Source: Pseudomonas frederiksbergensis (GTDB taxonomy: Bacteria > Pseudomonadota > Gammaproteobacteria > Pseudomonadales > Pseudomonadaceae). From it: DNA of 64,000 bases. Location: the NCBI RefSeq assembly GCF_001952935.1, contig NZ_CP018319.1, positions 4,360,001-4,424,000 on the forward strand. The letters are read 5' to 3'. The notes below the pieces were generated by a model. The model had not been told where the DNA came from. It searched no databases and saw nothing but the letters and a program-made list of their open reading frames with translations. Shown one piece after another: positions 18,271 through 26,396 of this stretch. Position 1 is the stretch's first letter. Each line of letters begins with the position of its first letter. Position numbers and translations under genes: made by a program.

Positions 18271-18924
18271 ATGGCAACCGCAAAAGCAGCACCGGGTAAA
18301 GGCCTGATTGATCCGGGCAACCACGCTCTGATCCTGATCGACTTTCAGTCACAGATGGCATTTGCGACTAAATCCATAGACGCCGTCTCACTCCGTAATA
18401 ACGCTGCACTGATCTCGAAAGCAGCGAAGGAGTTTGGCGTTCCTTCCATTCTTACCACCGTCGCCGAAAAAAGTTTTTCGGGCCCCATGTTTGAAGAGAT
18501 TACCTCGGTCTTCGCCGGCCAGGAGCTGATTGATCGGACCAGCATGAATACCTGGGAGGACGAGCGTATAGCCGTCGCCGTGAATAAGATCGGTCGCAGC
18601 AGAATCGTTCTTGCCGGTCTCTGGACCTCGGTCTGCATTGTTGGACCCGCGATCTCGGCTCTTGACCAAGGGTTTGAGGTATACGTCATTTGTGATGCGT
18701 GTGGCGACGTTTCAGATGAGGCTCATGAGCGCGCTATCGAGCGTATGATTCAAGCAGGTGCGCGTCCAATGACCTCGCTTCAATACCTCCTGGAACTGCA
18801 GCGTGACTGGGCTCGCGGCGACACCTATAACGAAACGGTGAAAACCTCTATCGCTCACGGTGGCGCTTATGGTCTTGGTTTGATTTATGCCAAAACCATG
18901 TTTAACGCATCGGAAGGTCACTGA
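18271..18924 (+). CDS. Isochorismatase-family cysteine hydrolase
   Basis: A 217-residue member of the isochorismatase fold, related to the YcaC-like protein at 13896: the aspartate is in LILIDFQSQM near residue 32 and the nucleophilic cysteine in LWTSVCIVGPAI near residue 117. Codon usage has more AT-ending codons than genes to its left, compatible with transfer. It is the first gene of a tight run with DoxX (63 bp downstream) and an MFS transporter. GGAGAAG precedes the ATG. The substrate is unknown; relatives act on small amides such as nicotinamide-like or hydrazide compounds. Confidence 0.84.
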   Translation: MATAKAAPGKGLIDPGNHALILIDFQSQMAFATKSIDAVSLRNNAALISKAAKEFGVPSILTTVAEKSFSGPMFEEITSVFAGQELIDRTSMNTWEDERIAVAVNKIGRSRIVLAGLWTSVCIVGPAISALDQGFEVYVICDACGDVSDEAHERAIERMIQAGARPMTSLQYLLELQRDWARGDTYNETVKTSIAHGGAYGLGLIYAKTMFNASEGH

Positions 18925-18987
18925 TCTGTATTGCGCCTCTTCCCTGATGGGGGATGAGGCGCACTCCTTGAGAGGAAGCAATGGAGC

Positions 18988-19416
18988 ATGTCTACATCTG
19001 ATGTGAATACGACGACTGCACCGGATGTGGCGCTGTGTTGGCTACGAATCACAGGTGTACTGATGCTGTTGCTGGTGCACGGATTGCCTAAGCTTTTCAA
19101 TTTTGAGCACGAACTGGGGTTGATCGAAGACCCGTTTGGCATGGGGGCTCGGTTGACCTTGTCTCTGGCAATTTTCGCGGAAGTGTTTTGTCCGATATTC
19201 ATCGCATTGGGACTTCTGACGCGCCTTGCGACACTGCCTGTACTATTTTTACTGGTTGTATCGGTTATCTGGGTTCATCCCGATTGGAGCCTGGCCGAGG
19301 GCCAGTTCGCCTGGCTGCTGCTGATCATATTCTCGACGATTCTTGTCGGAGGATCTGGAAAATTGGCATTGGGTACGAGTCTGTCGCATCGCTGGCCACT
19401 CCTGAGCAAACTGTAG
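18988..19416 (+). CDS. DoxX-family membrane protein
   Basis: A 142-residue inner-membrane protein with four hydrophobic helices (around residues 18-35, 52-75, 80-97 and 105-125; for example ITGVLMLLLVHGLPKLF and FAWLLLIIFSTILVGG) and the DoxX-type AEVFCPIFIALGLLTRLA segment. DoxX proteins are found with redox, thiol and quinone systems, but the biochemical role is generally undefined. It sits between the isochorismatase-like hydrolase and the MFS transporter, 10 bp from the latter, so it is probably co-transcribed with both. Confidence 0.83.
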   Translation: MSTSDVNTTTAPDVALCWLRITGVLMLLLVHGLPKLFNFEHELGLIEDPFGMGARLTLSLAIFAEVFCPIFIALGLLTRLATLPVLFLLVVSVIWVHPDWSLAEGQFAWLLLIIFSTILVGGSGKLALGTSLSHRWPLLSKL

Positions 19417-19426
19417 GGAGAAGAAG

Positions 19427-21013
19427 GTGACTAATGTGCTGGCACCGACAACTTCGGCTTGGCAACCGCTTCGCCATGGACTGTTTCGCAGTCTGTGGCT
19501 CGCCAGCATTGCATCCAGCATAGGGACGTGGATGCATGAAGTCGGTGCTGGCTGGCTGATGACCTCCTTGTCGGCCAGTCCTTTTATGGTGTCTCTGGTA
19601 CAAGTAGCTGGTGCCGCTCCTATGTTCCTTCTAGCGCTACCCGCTGGCGCGCTGGCCGATATCATCGACAAACGACGTTACCTGTTGGCTGTCCAGGCAG
19701 GGATGGCCGTCATTGCACTTGCGCTCGCCGTGATCACCTTTGCGGACCTGATGAGCGCTACGCTTTTACTCCTGTTTACGCTGGCCATGGGAGTTGGAAC
19801 AGCGCTGACCATGCCAGCATGGTCAGCGTTGACACCTGAGTTGGTTCCAGCCAGTGATCTGCCCGCCGCGATATCGCTTAGCAGCGTGGGGGTCAACGTT
19901 GCCCGGGCACTCGGACCGGCCATCGCTGGCATCATCATCAGCCTGGTAGGGCCATGGGCGACATTTGCCGTCAACGCCCTGTCTTTCTTTGGCGTTATCG
20001 CGGTGCTCGCCTTGTGGCATCGTACGCCACAACAGACCGTATTGCCGGCAGAACGCCTGTTTGGCGCTATACGTGTGGGTTGGCGCTATGCCCGTAGTTC
20101 ACGAGACCTGCAGCGAGTTCTGGTGCGCGCCCTCGCTTTCTTTCTGGGCGCAAGCGCCGGAATGTCCTTGCTTCCACTGATTGTGCGAAGTGAGCTGAAG
20201 GGCAGCGCTGAGCAATTTGGGATCTTGCTCGGTTGCGTCGGGATCGGGGCGGTCGCGGGAGCAATGTTTCTGCCCGGAATTCGTCGTCATGTTGCTGTCA
20301 ATCTGCTGGTGGCATCGGCCAGTCTTATCTATGCGGCAGTATTGCTGGCTTTGGCATGGATTCAAGATTTCTATCTGCTTATCCCAGTGATGCTCCTCAG
20401 TGGTGCTGCCTGGATCGCAGTATTGTCCAGCCTTCAGGTGTCTGCGCAAACATCGGTACCTGCGTGGGTAAGGGCCAGGGCGTTGGCGGTCTACATTCTG
20501 ACTTTCTTTGGCAGCATGGCCATGGGCGGTGTGATATGGGGGCTGATCGCCAGCTGGCTTTCGATCTCGATATCGCTGAGTTTTGCCGCCGTAATCATGG
20601 TGGTGGGAGTTGCGGTGGGCTGGTGGGTCAAACTGCCCGCGCTGAGCGCAGAAGACCTGGCCCCTTCTCTGCATTGGCCTCAACCATTGATGAGTGTCGA
20701 CGTTGATGGTGAACGTGGGCCAGTCATGATTACGGTCGAGTATGAGATTGACACGGCGGATGCCGATGCCTTCAAAGAGGCCATGGAAGAAGTGCGCAGA
20801 ATGCGGCACCGCAATGGTTCTTTTTCCTGGCAATTGATGCAGGACACCGAAAATCCGCAACTGTGGATAGAGCTGTTTTTTGACGAGTCCTGGCACGATC
20901 ATCTACGTCATCACAATAGAGTCACTCGCGCAGAGTTGAAAATCGAATCAGCCGCTCGGCACTTTCATATCGCTGGAAAGCCTGTACGTATTCGGCACCT
21001 GCTCAAAGGCTGA
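19427..21013 (+). CDS. MFS transporter (MFS_3/EntS type) with C-terminal ABM-like domain
   Basis: A 528-residue protein. Residues 15-415 are a twelve-helix major-facilitator exporter of the EntS/MFS_3 type (LFRSLWLASIASSIGTWMHE at the start; ALPAGALADIIDKRRYL in the helix 2-3 loop). Residues 435-528 form a soluble ferredoxin-like domain (MITVEYEIDTADADAFKEAM, GSFSWQLMQDTENPQLWIEL, HLRHHNRVT) of the kind seen at the end of this transporter group. Export of a small toxic or siderophore-like compound is the family expectation. GTG is used as start, with GGGAGAAG upstream. It ends the hydrolase-DoxX-MFS run; mobile-element remnants follow at once. Confidence 0.85.
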   Translation: MTNVLAPTTSAWQPLRHGLFRSLWLASIASSIGTWMHEVGAGWLMTSLSASPFMVSLVQVAGAAPMFLLALPAGALADIIDKRRYLLAVQAGMAVIALALAVITFADLMSATLLLLFTLAMGVGTALTMPAWSALTPELVPASDLPAAISLSSVGVNVARALGPAIAGIIISLVGPWATFAVNALSFFGVIAVLALWHRTPQQTVLPAERLFGAIRVGWRYARSSRDLQRVLVRALAFFLGASAGMSLLPLIVRSELKGSAEQFGILLGCVGIGAVAGAMFLPGIRRHVAVNLLVASASLIYAAVLLALAWIQDFYLLIPVMLLSGAAWIAVLSSLQVSAQTSVPAWVRARALAVYILTFFGSMAMGGVIWGLIASWLSISISLSFAAVIMVVGVAVGWWVKLPALSAEDLAPSLHWPQPLMSVDVDGERGPVMITVEYEIDTADADAFKEAMEEVRRMRHRNGSFSWQLMQDTENPQLWIELFFDESWHDHLRHHNRVTRAELKIESAARHFHIAGKPVRIRHLLKG

Positions 21014-21299
21014 CGGGTTAGTCTCACTCAGTTGCAATAGATTCTTGAGTGCCACTCATGCATTTTTGAATAGTCTCGAAGCAACGAAATCCAGTGAATG
21101 CGGGCGTTTCACCTCCGTTGCCGTTAATACCCCAGCACAATTGTCGTATGGATCAAGGCGCAGGCTCCAGGCATAGTGTTCTGTCGGAGTGGTCCGATTC
21201 CTTCGTCGAGGGGAAGCGACCTAGATAGCTACTGAAACGGGGGGCAGGGAATTCACGAACGCATATGCCGCTGTTCGTTTCCCCGATTCGACCCTTCTC
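21014..21299. other. Non-coding gap left of the transposase remnant
   Basis: No gene is supported in this 286-bp stretch. No terminal inverted repeat of an insertion sequence could be identified by eye, and it is the left border of the mobile-DNA graveyard. Confidence 0.5.
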
Positions 21300-21785
21300 A
21301 TGCGCGAAAGGTTTAGGGCAAAAATAGGGCAAAATCGGGGCCGCAATAAACCGCCCGACCTGCGCCATTATCTCGCCGATTTCTATAGCCCAATTGGGCG
21401 TCCGTCGATTGATCCTGAACTGATGATTCGCATGCTGATCGTGGGCTATTGCTATGGCATTCGCTCAGAGCGGCGGTTGTGCGAAGAGGCCCATTTGAAC
21501 CTGGCATATCGTTGGTTTTGCCGGTTGAGCCTTGAAGATGAAGTACCCAATCACTCGACGTTTTCCAAAAATCGACACGGCCGTTTTCGGGACAGTGATC
21601 TGTTTCGCTGGTTGTTCAATGAAGTGCTGCGTTGTTGCATGGACGCAGGCCTGGTCAAAGGCGAAGGATTTGCCGTGGACGCCAGCATCATCAACGCGGA
21701 TGCAAGTCGGCAGCGCGGCGTATCGGGTGATGAACAGGTCAACTGGAGCGATCCGTCCCTGAACACCCGCGCCGTGCGTGAGTGC
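21300..21785 (+). pseudogene. Truncated IS5/IS1182-type DDE transposase
   Basis: The reading frame gives the N-terminal half of an IS transposase: GRPSIDPELMIRMLIVGYCY, RSERRLCEEAHLNLAYRWFC, VPNHSTFSKNR and the first catalytic aspartate region GFAVDASIINADASR. Full-length relatives are much longer (roughly 330-480 residues) and carry two further catalytic residues; here family-like sequence ends near 21785, where it runs into the 3' end of an unrelated minus-strand gene. The break is therefore a recombination junction. The frame closes at 21839 within foreign sequence. Assignment to the IS5 or IS1182 group is from memory of the motifs. Confidence 0.75.
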
Positions 21786-22078
21786 CTGTTGTTGACCTTC
21801 GCCTGGCGGTTGAACTGCCAGGACTTTCCTAGGCGATGAGCAAGCAAGTGCACGGTCAGCAGATAGTAATAGCGCGTCGATTCAGCGTGCTGGCTCACAT
21901 GGTGATTTAGGAACCATGCGAGCTGCTTTTGCTGCCAAGTCCATGGATTGTCGCGTTGCCAGCGATCAGCTATTGCTGTTTGGATAGCCTTCGCCTGACG
22001 CAGGTGGCGTTGGCGTGTGGTATGAGATCCAGTCAGGACGCCCGTCAGGAACAGCTCCATATCGAATGCTTTACTCAT
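21785..22078 (-). pseudogene. Truncated hypothetical protein downstream of the broken integrase
   Basis: Reading from an ATG at 22078, which overlaps the integrase stop in ATGA, the product begins MSKAFDMELFLTGVLTG and continues with basic, Trp/His-rich sequence (DNPWTWQQKQLAWFLNHH, STRYYYLLTVHLLAHRLGKS). Past about 21800 it crosses into the transposase fragment, so its natural C-terminus is lost. It resembles small proteins that accompany such integrases, perhaps an arm of a recombination module; function unknown. The exact junction cannot be fixed by eye. Confidence 0.5.
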
Positions 22079-23035
22079 GCTCTGCCCCCGATGTAAGCCG
22101 AAACTACGTCGATACGACCGTGCCCCAGCTCATAGCTGATTTGTGCTCGGGCCTCCTGATCGAGGTGTCGGTCGAGCTGGTAGCAACTGCCACCGTTGAT
22201 GGGCGCAGGATGCTGGGTGATTTGCTCATAGCGTTCGCATGCAAAGGCCGCCCGTAGTTCATGAAAGCCTTTGAGGTTGTGCGTATGGAGAATCTCCCGT
22301 GTGGGGCGAACGAGTACCTGTTGGAAATCGCGGTAGCGTTCATTCGCTGCAAGCAGGTTGCGGCTACCGTCAGGCGAGACTTGAAAGGCGAATGCCAGTG
22401 CGTCGCGGATGTGCTCATCCACCGTTATCCACCGAGGGGCCACCTTTGGTGCCGTCCTGGATGTTGATCTTGCCGTAGTGTTCGGCTTCACGTTTGAGAC
22501 GCGGCAGGTCGGCCAGTATGGCCTCGCGCAAGCGCATACAGGTGACGCGTGCCAAGTGCGCGATGGCAGCGGCGCGGGGATGCTGTTCGCGGAGCGCTTC
22601 GACTATGTGCATGACCTGATCACGATCCTGACCTTGCGGAGTCATTGTGCGAATGGTGGTGCGCTGCAATCCTAACGCCTTGCTGGGGGGCGGCACTTTC
22701 ACATACTGATCACCGCGAAGCGCAGCCATAGTACTGTTCACACTGGACAGCCGGTTTTGCGCGGTGGCGATGGCAAGCTAACCATGTTCAACTTGCTGCC
22801 GAAGATGTCCGGCATAGTCCAGCAAGGTCTGCCGATCTATCTGCCGCGCATCGTTAAACCCCGGCCCATCCTCCGACCGACACCAGCGCACAAACGCCTG
22901 CCACCGATCACTGTGTGCTTTGACGGTCCCGTAATGCCCACCGCCAAACAGATCTTTGAGAGCCTGCGGCCCGGCATAACTCAGTTGCCGTCCATACCCA
23001 AAATTCCGCCCGTCCCGTCTACCGACCAATGCCAT
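22075..23035 (-). pseudogene. Degraded tyrosine-recombinase (integrase-domain) gene
   Basis: The minus strand encodes one integrase in pieces. From an ATG at 23035 (GAGGAG upstream) the product begins MALVGRRDGRNFGYGRQLSY and includes a SAM-like core-binding segment, then meets an in-frame amber codon at 22778-22780. The same frame resumes (LAIATAQNRLSSVNSTMAAL) to about 22440, where a short deletion shifts the frame; the rest (APRWITVDEHIRDALAFAF to QISYELGHGRIDVVSAYIGG) is in a second frame and carries the C-terminal catalytic region with its LGHGR. Two independent lesions make it inactive unless both are bypassed. Confidence 0.8.
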
Positions 23036-23309
23036 GATCAAACTCCTCTCGAAGCCAAACCTTTGAAGCCTTCCCCACGTCATCCCGCCATGGATGTTGA
23101 GTGTTATCAGGGATCAAGGCCCCTGCGACCTGTGAGGGTTGTCCACTAACGTGGGACTGACGGCTCTTTACGACCGGGAGCTTGGGCATCTCATGATCTG
23201 ACCTCCTGAGCACTTCCGAGGAAGTGGGCGGGTGGAGACTGCGCTGGCTGACGAGACCAGCGCCGCGAGATCCTGAGTCGGGTGAAGGCAGTGAAGCGAT
23301 GACCGGGGC

Positions 23310-23332
23310 GTACCTGACTGTCAGTCAGGTAC
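23310..23332. repeat. Perfect 23-bp palindrome
   Basis: GTACCTGACTG-T-CAGTCAGGTAC has 11-bp arms around one central base. Its size and symmetry resemble a TetR-type operator, but no TetR gene is present nearby, so the binder is unknown. Confidence 0.7.
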
Positions 23333-23465
23333 AGTCCATTCCCTGGGCTGCGGCACCATCATCTGCCTCGCTGTAGTTGGTGACTTGTCGGTGTTTGTCA
23401 CACCGATTGTCACGAGGGGGAATGCCGCAAAGCCTTGTACGGGGTGGGCTGCAGCAGCGGTAGGA

Positions 23466-23500
23466 GCGCCCGTCTCTTTCCGGAAGAAAGAGACGGGCGC
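23466..23500. repeat. Perfect inverted repeat, 15-bp arms
   Basis: GCGCCCGTCTCTTTC and its exact complement flank the loop CGGAA. No T-run follows on either strand, so a simple rho-independent terminator is unlikely; it could be a mobile-element or RNA hairpin. Confidence 0.7.
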
Positions 23501-23857
23501 AGGTTGGCGCAAGAAATGGCCAAGTGGATAAGTTGCTGCAGAACAGCTAGGACGGGGTGTGAATTGCCGCAGTGGGCACTCTGGTAGAAGTGGGCATCCA
23601 TCACATCGTTGTGACCGTGCGAGCCGCCGGATGCTAATCGCACTTGGGGGAGAACCGCCACGATGTGGCGTAGCCTTAAAGGTTCTGGCTACCGGTGCTG
23701 TCGAGGACAGCGCCTGTACGGTTCTGGTTTAGCGCTCGTTCTGCTCGCGGTCAACAGCATTTTTTGGGCAACTATTGCGCCAATTGGTAGTGCTGGAGGA
23801 TCTTGGAAGTCGGTGGTATTACATGGCCGGGTGGTCGTTCGTCGGTTTTTAATGTGA

Positions 23858-23900
23858 GCCCACGAGGACGGGAATGCGGAGCCTTCCCGCCCGCGTGGGC
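23858..23900. repeat. Nested inverted repeat
   Basis: Outer arms GCCCACG / CGTGGGC enclose inner arms CGGGAA / TTCCCG. It lies about 150 bp from the end of the intact integrase gene and could be part of an integration or excision site. Confidence 0.5.
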
Positions 23901-24050
23901 TTGGCCGAAAAAGCCCCAAGAGCGAAGCTTGCAAAGGCGACAGTCGCCACGTCGCAGGCTAAGTACCGCGCGGGTTGTCGCCAGTGTCGCCGCTGTCGCC
24001 ATCCTCCACTCGATAAACGAGGTGAGATGATGGCTTGAACATCTCGCTCC

Positions 24051-25295
24051 TCATTCAACAGCATTTGCTACCGCATGCCCTGTGGCATATCGCGCCCAAT
24101 CCTCCATCAATATTCGCCGCTTTTCAAAAAGATCGCCACGGCGATAAGCCGCCTCTACCGCATTCTCCACTGTGTGCGCGAGCGCCTGCTCACAGACCTC
24201 TCGAGGATAGTGAGTAACTTCACTAGCCCAATCCCTGAAAGTCGAGCGGAATCCATGCGTCGTGAGATTGTCCCGCTTCATCCGACGCAATGCCATCAAC
24301 ATCGCCATATTGCTCAGAGGCCGCTTTTTGCGAACCCCCGCAAATAGGTGATTGTTTCCTTCAACACGAGGAAGCCCTGTGAGTAAATCCAATGCCGCTT
24401 TTGATAGAGGCACCCGGTGTTCCTTCCCTGCTTTCATCCTCGGCGCAGGAATGGTCCATACTCTTGCTGCCACATCAATCTCTGCCCACGTCGATTCAAG
24501 CACCTCACTGGTTCGGCAGGCAGTCAGGATGGTAAAGCGCAATGCTTTAGAGCTCAGATCATCTGCTTTCTCAAGGGGCACCATGAAGGCGGGAAGCTCT
24601 GTCCACGACATTGCTGCGTGATGCTTCACAGCACGCACTTTTGAGCGAGGTGGTAGCAGTTTGTCCAGGTGTCCACGCCATCGAGCGGGGTTTTCTCCAT
24701 CACGCAGCCCTCTGGCCTTTGCTGCATCGAGTACCAGTTCGATACGGTTTCGCAAACGGCTGGCGGTTTCGGGTATTACTGTCCAAATCGGCTTGAGGAT
24801 TTTCAGCACATGCTCAATGCCTATTTCCTGCGTGGGAAGATCGCCTATGACCTTGAATGCATAAGTAGTCAGAGTATTCTCCCACTGCTGAGCATGCTTG
24901 GCATTTCTCCACCCCGCTCTGTGGGCAGCGATGTAGTCGAGAGCAACTTCTTTGAAAGTGGTTGCTTTGACCATAGCTGCATCCTGAGCTAAACGTTCAG
25001 TTTCTTTTTCCAGCCGTTGCCGTTCCATCTCCTCATCCCGACTGGTAAGCGGATCGACGCCTGACTTACTCAGCTTTCTGGCTTCTGCTGCTTTCTCACG
25101 AGCTGCCGCAAGACTTACTTCGGGGTGCCTGCCCAGTCCCATGTCTCGGCTCTTGCCAGCAAGCTTGTAGCGGAAGATCCAACTTGCGCCACCTGTACGG
25201 CCGAGTTTCAAGTAGAGGCCGTCACCATCGTTGGTCATTCCTGGTAACCCAGATCTGACTATTTTTTCTACCGCTTTCGTCGTCAGAGATGCCAT
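24051..25295 (-). CDS. P4-type tyrosine integrase
   Basis: A 414-residue integrase. The N-terminal arm-binding domain (DUF4102 type) includes GLYLKLGRTGGASWIFRYKL and ends with GLGRHPEVSLAAAREKA; a core-binding segment spans about 110-200; the catalytic domain has LTACRTSEVLESTW (first Arg), THGFRSTFRDWAS (His-x-x-Arg) and the C-terminal AAYRRGDLFEKRR tyrosine near residue 387. This is the normal length and all four key motif regions are present, so it may be active. It reads away from the tRNA-Ser-like 3' end at 25496-25509, the likely attachment site. P4-type integrases typically insert elements at tRNA 3' ends. Confidence 0.9.
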   Translation of the reverse strand: MASLTTKAVEKIVRSGLPGMTNDGDGLYLKLGRTGGASWIFRYKLAGKSRDMGLGRHPEVSLAAAREKAAEARKLSKSGVDPLTSRDEEMERQRLEKETERLAQDAAMVKATTFKEVALDYIAAHRAGWRNAKHAQQWENTLTTYAFKVIGDLPTQEIGIEHVLKILKPIWTVIPETASRLRNRIELVLDAAKARGLRDGENPARWRGHLDKLLPPRSKVRAVKHHAAMSWTELPAFMVPLEKADDLSSKALRFTILTACRTSEVLESTWAEIDVAARVWTIPAPRMKAGKEHRVPLSKAALDLLTGLPRVEGNNHLFAGVRKKRPLSNMAMLMALRRMKRDNLTTHGFRSTFRDWASEVTHYPREVCEQALAHTVENAVEAAYRRGDLFEKRRILMEDWARYATGHAVANAVE

Positions 25296-25495
25296 CAGTC
25301 ACTTCCTATTTGAAAGGATGATGACTCAATCTAAATGAATTCCAGCCCATACTCCAGCCCATACCTTGGACCTTGGCTTCCCATAGTTACGCTTGGACCA
25401 CAAAAGAAAAAATATACCCCAACTATATGTTTTTATAGAGTTTTTATAGAAAGGATTAAACGTCTATGGGCTTCTAAAAACACTAAAATGGCGGA

Positions 25496-25509
25496 CTCCT
25501 TCACCGCCA
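25496..25509 (+). other. Candidate att site: remnant of a tRNA-Ser 3' end
   Basis: CTCCTTCACCGCCA reads as the last T-stem/acceptor bases plus discriminator G and CCA of a serine tRNA whose acceptor would start GGTGAAG. No complete tRNA precedes it: the bases before it do not form a T-loop. This is what an attachment core left by site-specific integration into a tRNA gene would look like. The match is short and made from memory, so moderate confidence only. Confidence 0.45.
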
Positions 25510-25525
25510 AATTCGATGTAACCAG

Positions 25526-25557
25526 AACCCCTGATTTCGAAAGAAGTCAGGGGTTTT
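25526..25557 (+). terminator. Rho-independent terminator after the tRNA-like remnant
   Basis: Nine-base-pair stem AACCCCTGA / TCAGGGGTT with a 12-base loop, followed by TT. With no gene upstream on this strand it is probably the native terminator of the tRNA gene whose 3' end remains at 25496. Confidence 0.75.
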
Positions 25558-25695
25558 GTGGTTTCTGGCGTCTGGATTTTGTGGATGGCAATGTTATTGA
25601 TCCACGCTCATCTCCCTCGTGCCGCCGCCACCGTATCTAGACTAAGCGCCAGGTGCCTTGAGTAATCATCCCCAGGCCATGAAAAAGGAAATTTA

Positions 25696-26016
25696 ATGAT
25701 CACCACCACAACCCACTCCATCGAAGGCCGACAAATCACCGCCTATCTGGACATCGTCAGTGCTGAGTCGGTGCAGGGGGTAAACGTTATCCGCGATTTG
25801 TTCGCCGGGATGCGGGATTTTTTCGGTGGGCGCTCTCAGACACTGGAGCGGGCGTTGAAGGAGGCACGGATTCAGGCAACCGACGAGTTGAAGGAGCGGG
25901 CCCGGGCACTTCAGGCTGATGCGGTGGTGGGGCTTGATTATGAGATCAGCATGCCGGCCGGGAAGGGCGGGATGGTGGTGGTGTTCGTGACCGGGACGGC
26001 GGTCAAGTTGAGGTGA
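25696..26016 (+). CDS. YbjQ-family (UPF0145) protein
   Basis: A 106-residue protein of the YbjQ/UPF0145 heavy-metal-binding-like family: GRQITAYLDIVSAESVQGVN at the N-terminus, an RDFFGGRSQTLERALKEAR helix and the C-terminal strand ADAVVGLDYEI. Members form pentameric rings; the biological role is not settled. The start follows AAAGGAAATTTA. It is the first gene to the right of the presumed att site, so it probably belongs to the chromosomal backbone. Confidence 0.87.
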   Translation: MITTTTHSIEGRQITAYLDIVSAESVQGVNVIRDLFAGMRDFFGGRSQTLERALKEARIQATDELKERARALQADAVVGLDYEISMPAGKGGMVVVFVTGTAVKLR

Positions 26017-26162
26017 ATGTGTCACGAGGCCGTTCGTCGGGCACGCAACAAACCGAACTACAAGTCCGGTAATGACTGGCTAGTCTCAAAAGCGTTGAAG
26101 GTCGATATTTTTCAGGCAAATAGGGCTTGCCGGTGTCGACCCTTTTTTGAGAGGGGAAAGGT

Positions 26163-26351
26163 ATGGCTGATTCGTATATCGAAGACGACGGATCTGAGTT
26201 TCCAATCAACAATTGCGTGCAGTGTGGTCAAGCGGAGTATATGGCGGGCTTTGGTGAAAACCGGGTCCGGGTCGCCAAATTGAAATCCAAGGTGCCCCGA
26301 TCCGAAAAGGCGAATTTCTTGCCCAAGAGGATGCCGTCTTCCAGGAAGTAA
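26163..26351 (+). CDS. Small hypothetical protein, 62 residues
   Basis: An open frame with a strong Shine-Dalgarno (GAGAGGGGAAAGG) and a rho-independent terminator 16 bp downstream. The product is hydrophilic, acidic at the N-terminus (MADSYIEDDGSEF) and basic at the C-terminus, with a CVQCG cysteine pair near residues 18-21 that could bind metal. No family is recognised. Real expression is plausible from the signals but not proven. Confidence 0.5.
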   Translation: MADSYIEDDGSEFPINNCVQCGQAEYMAGFGENRVRVAKLKSKVPRSEKANFLPKRMPSSRK

Positions 26352-26366
26352 CCGTCAACCGGATAG

Positions 26367-26396
26367 CCCCCGCCATTGAGCGGGGTTTTTATTTTC
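26367..26396 (+). terminator. Rho-independent terminator after the 62-residue gene
   Basis: Stem CCCCGC / GCGGGG with a six-base loop and a run of five T. Confidence 0.75.

Larger units (their letters stand above)
23084..24050. other. Hairpin-rich non-coding segment between two integrase genes
   Basis: Nearly 1 kb with no convincing gene in any frame. It holds a perfect 23-bp palindrome at 23310-23332, a perfect 15-bp-arm hairpin at 23466-23500 and a nested hairpin at 23858-23900, plus short repeats of TGTCGCC near 23976-24001. Such content suits recombination or replication functions of a mobile element, or regulatory sites, but none is identified. Confidence 0.55.
25296..25695. other. Gap with candidate attachment site and tRNA-type terminator
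   Basis: No protein gene is supported. An AT-rich segment follows the integrase start; at 25496-25509 is a 14-bp sequence like the 3' end of a tRNA-Ser, and at 25526-25557 a terminator. The rest shows nothing recognisable. Confidence 0.55.

Noticed and set aside
23321..24064. Several short open frames on both strands between the integrases
   Set aside because: All are under 85 codons, overlap hairpins, and lack good ribosome-binding sites and recognisable domains.
25335..25640. Open frame of 101 codons after the integrase
   Set aside because: It runs across the tRNA-like remnant and terminator and shows no protein family features.
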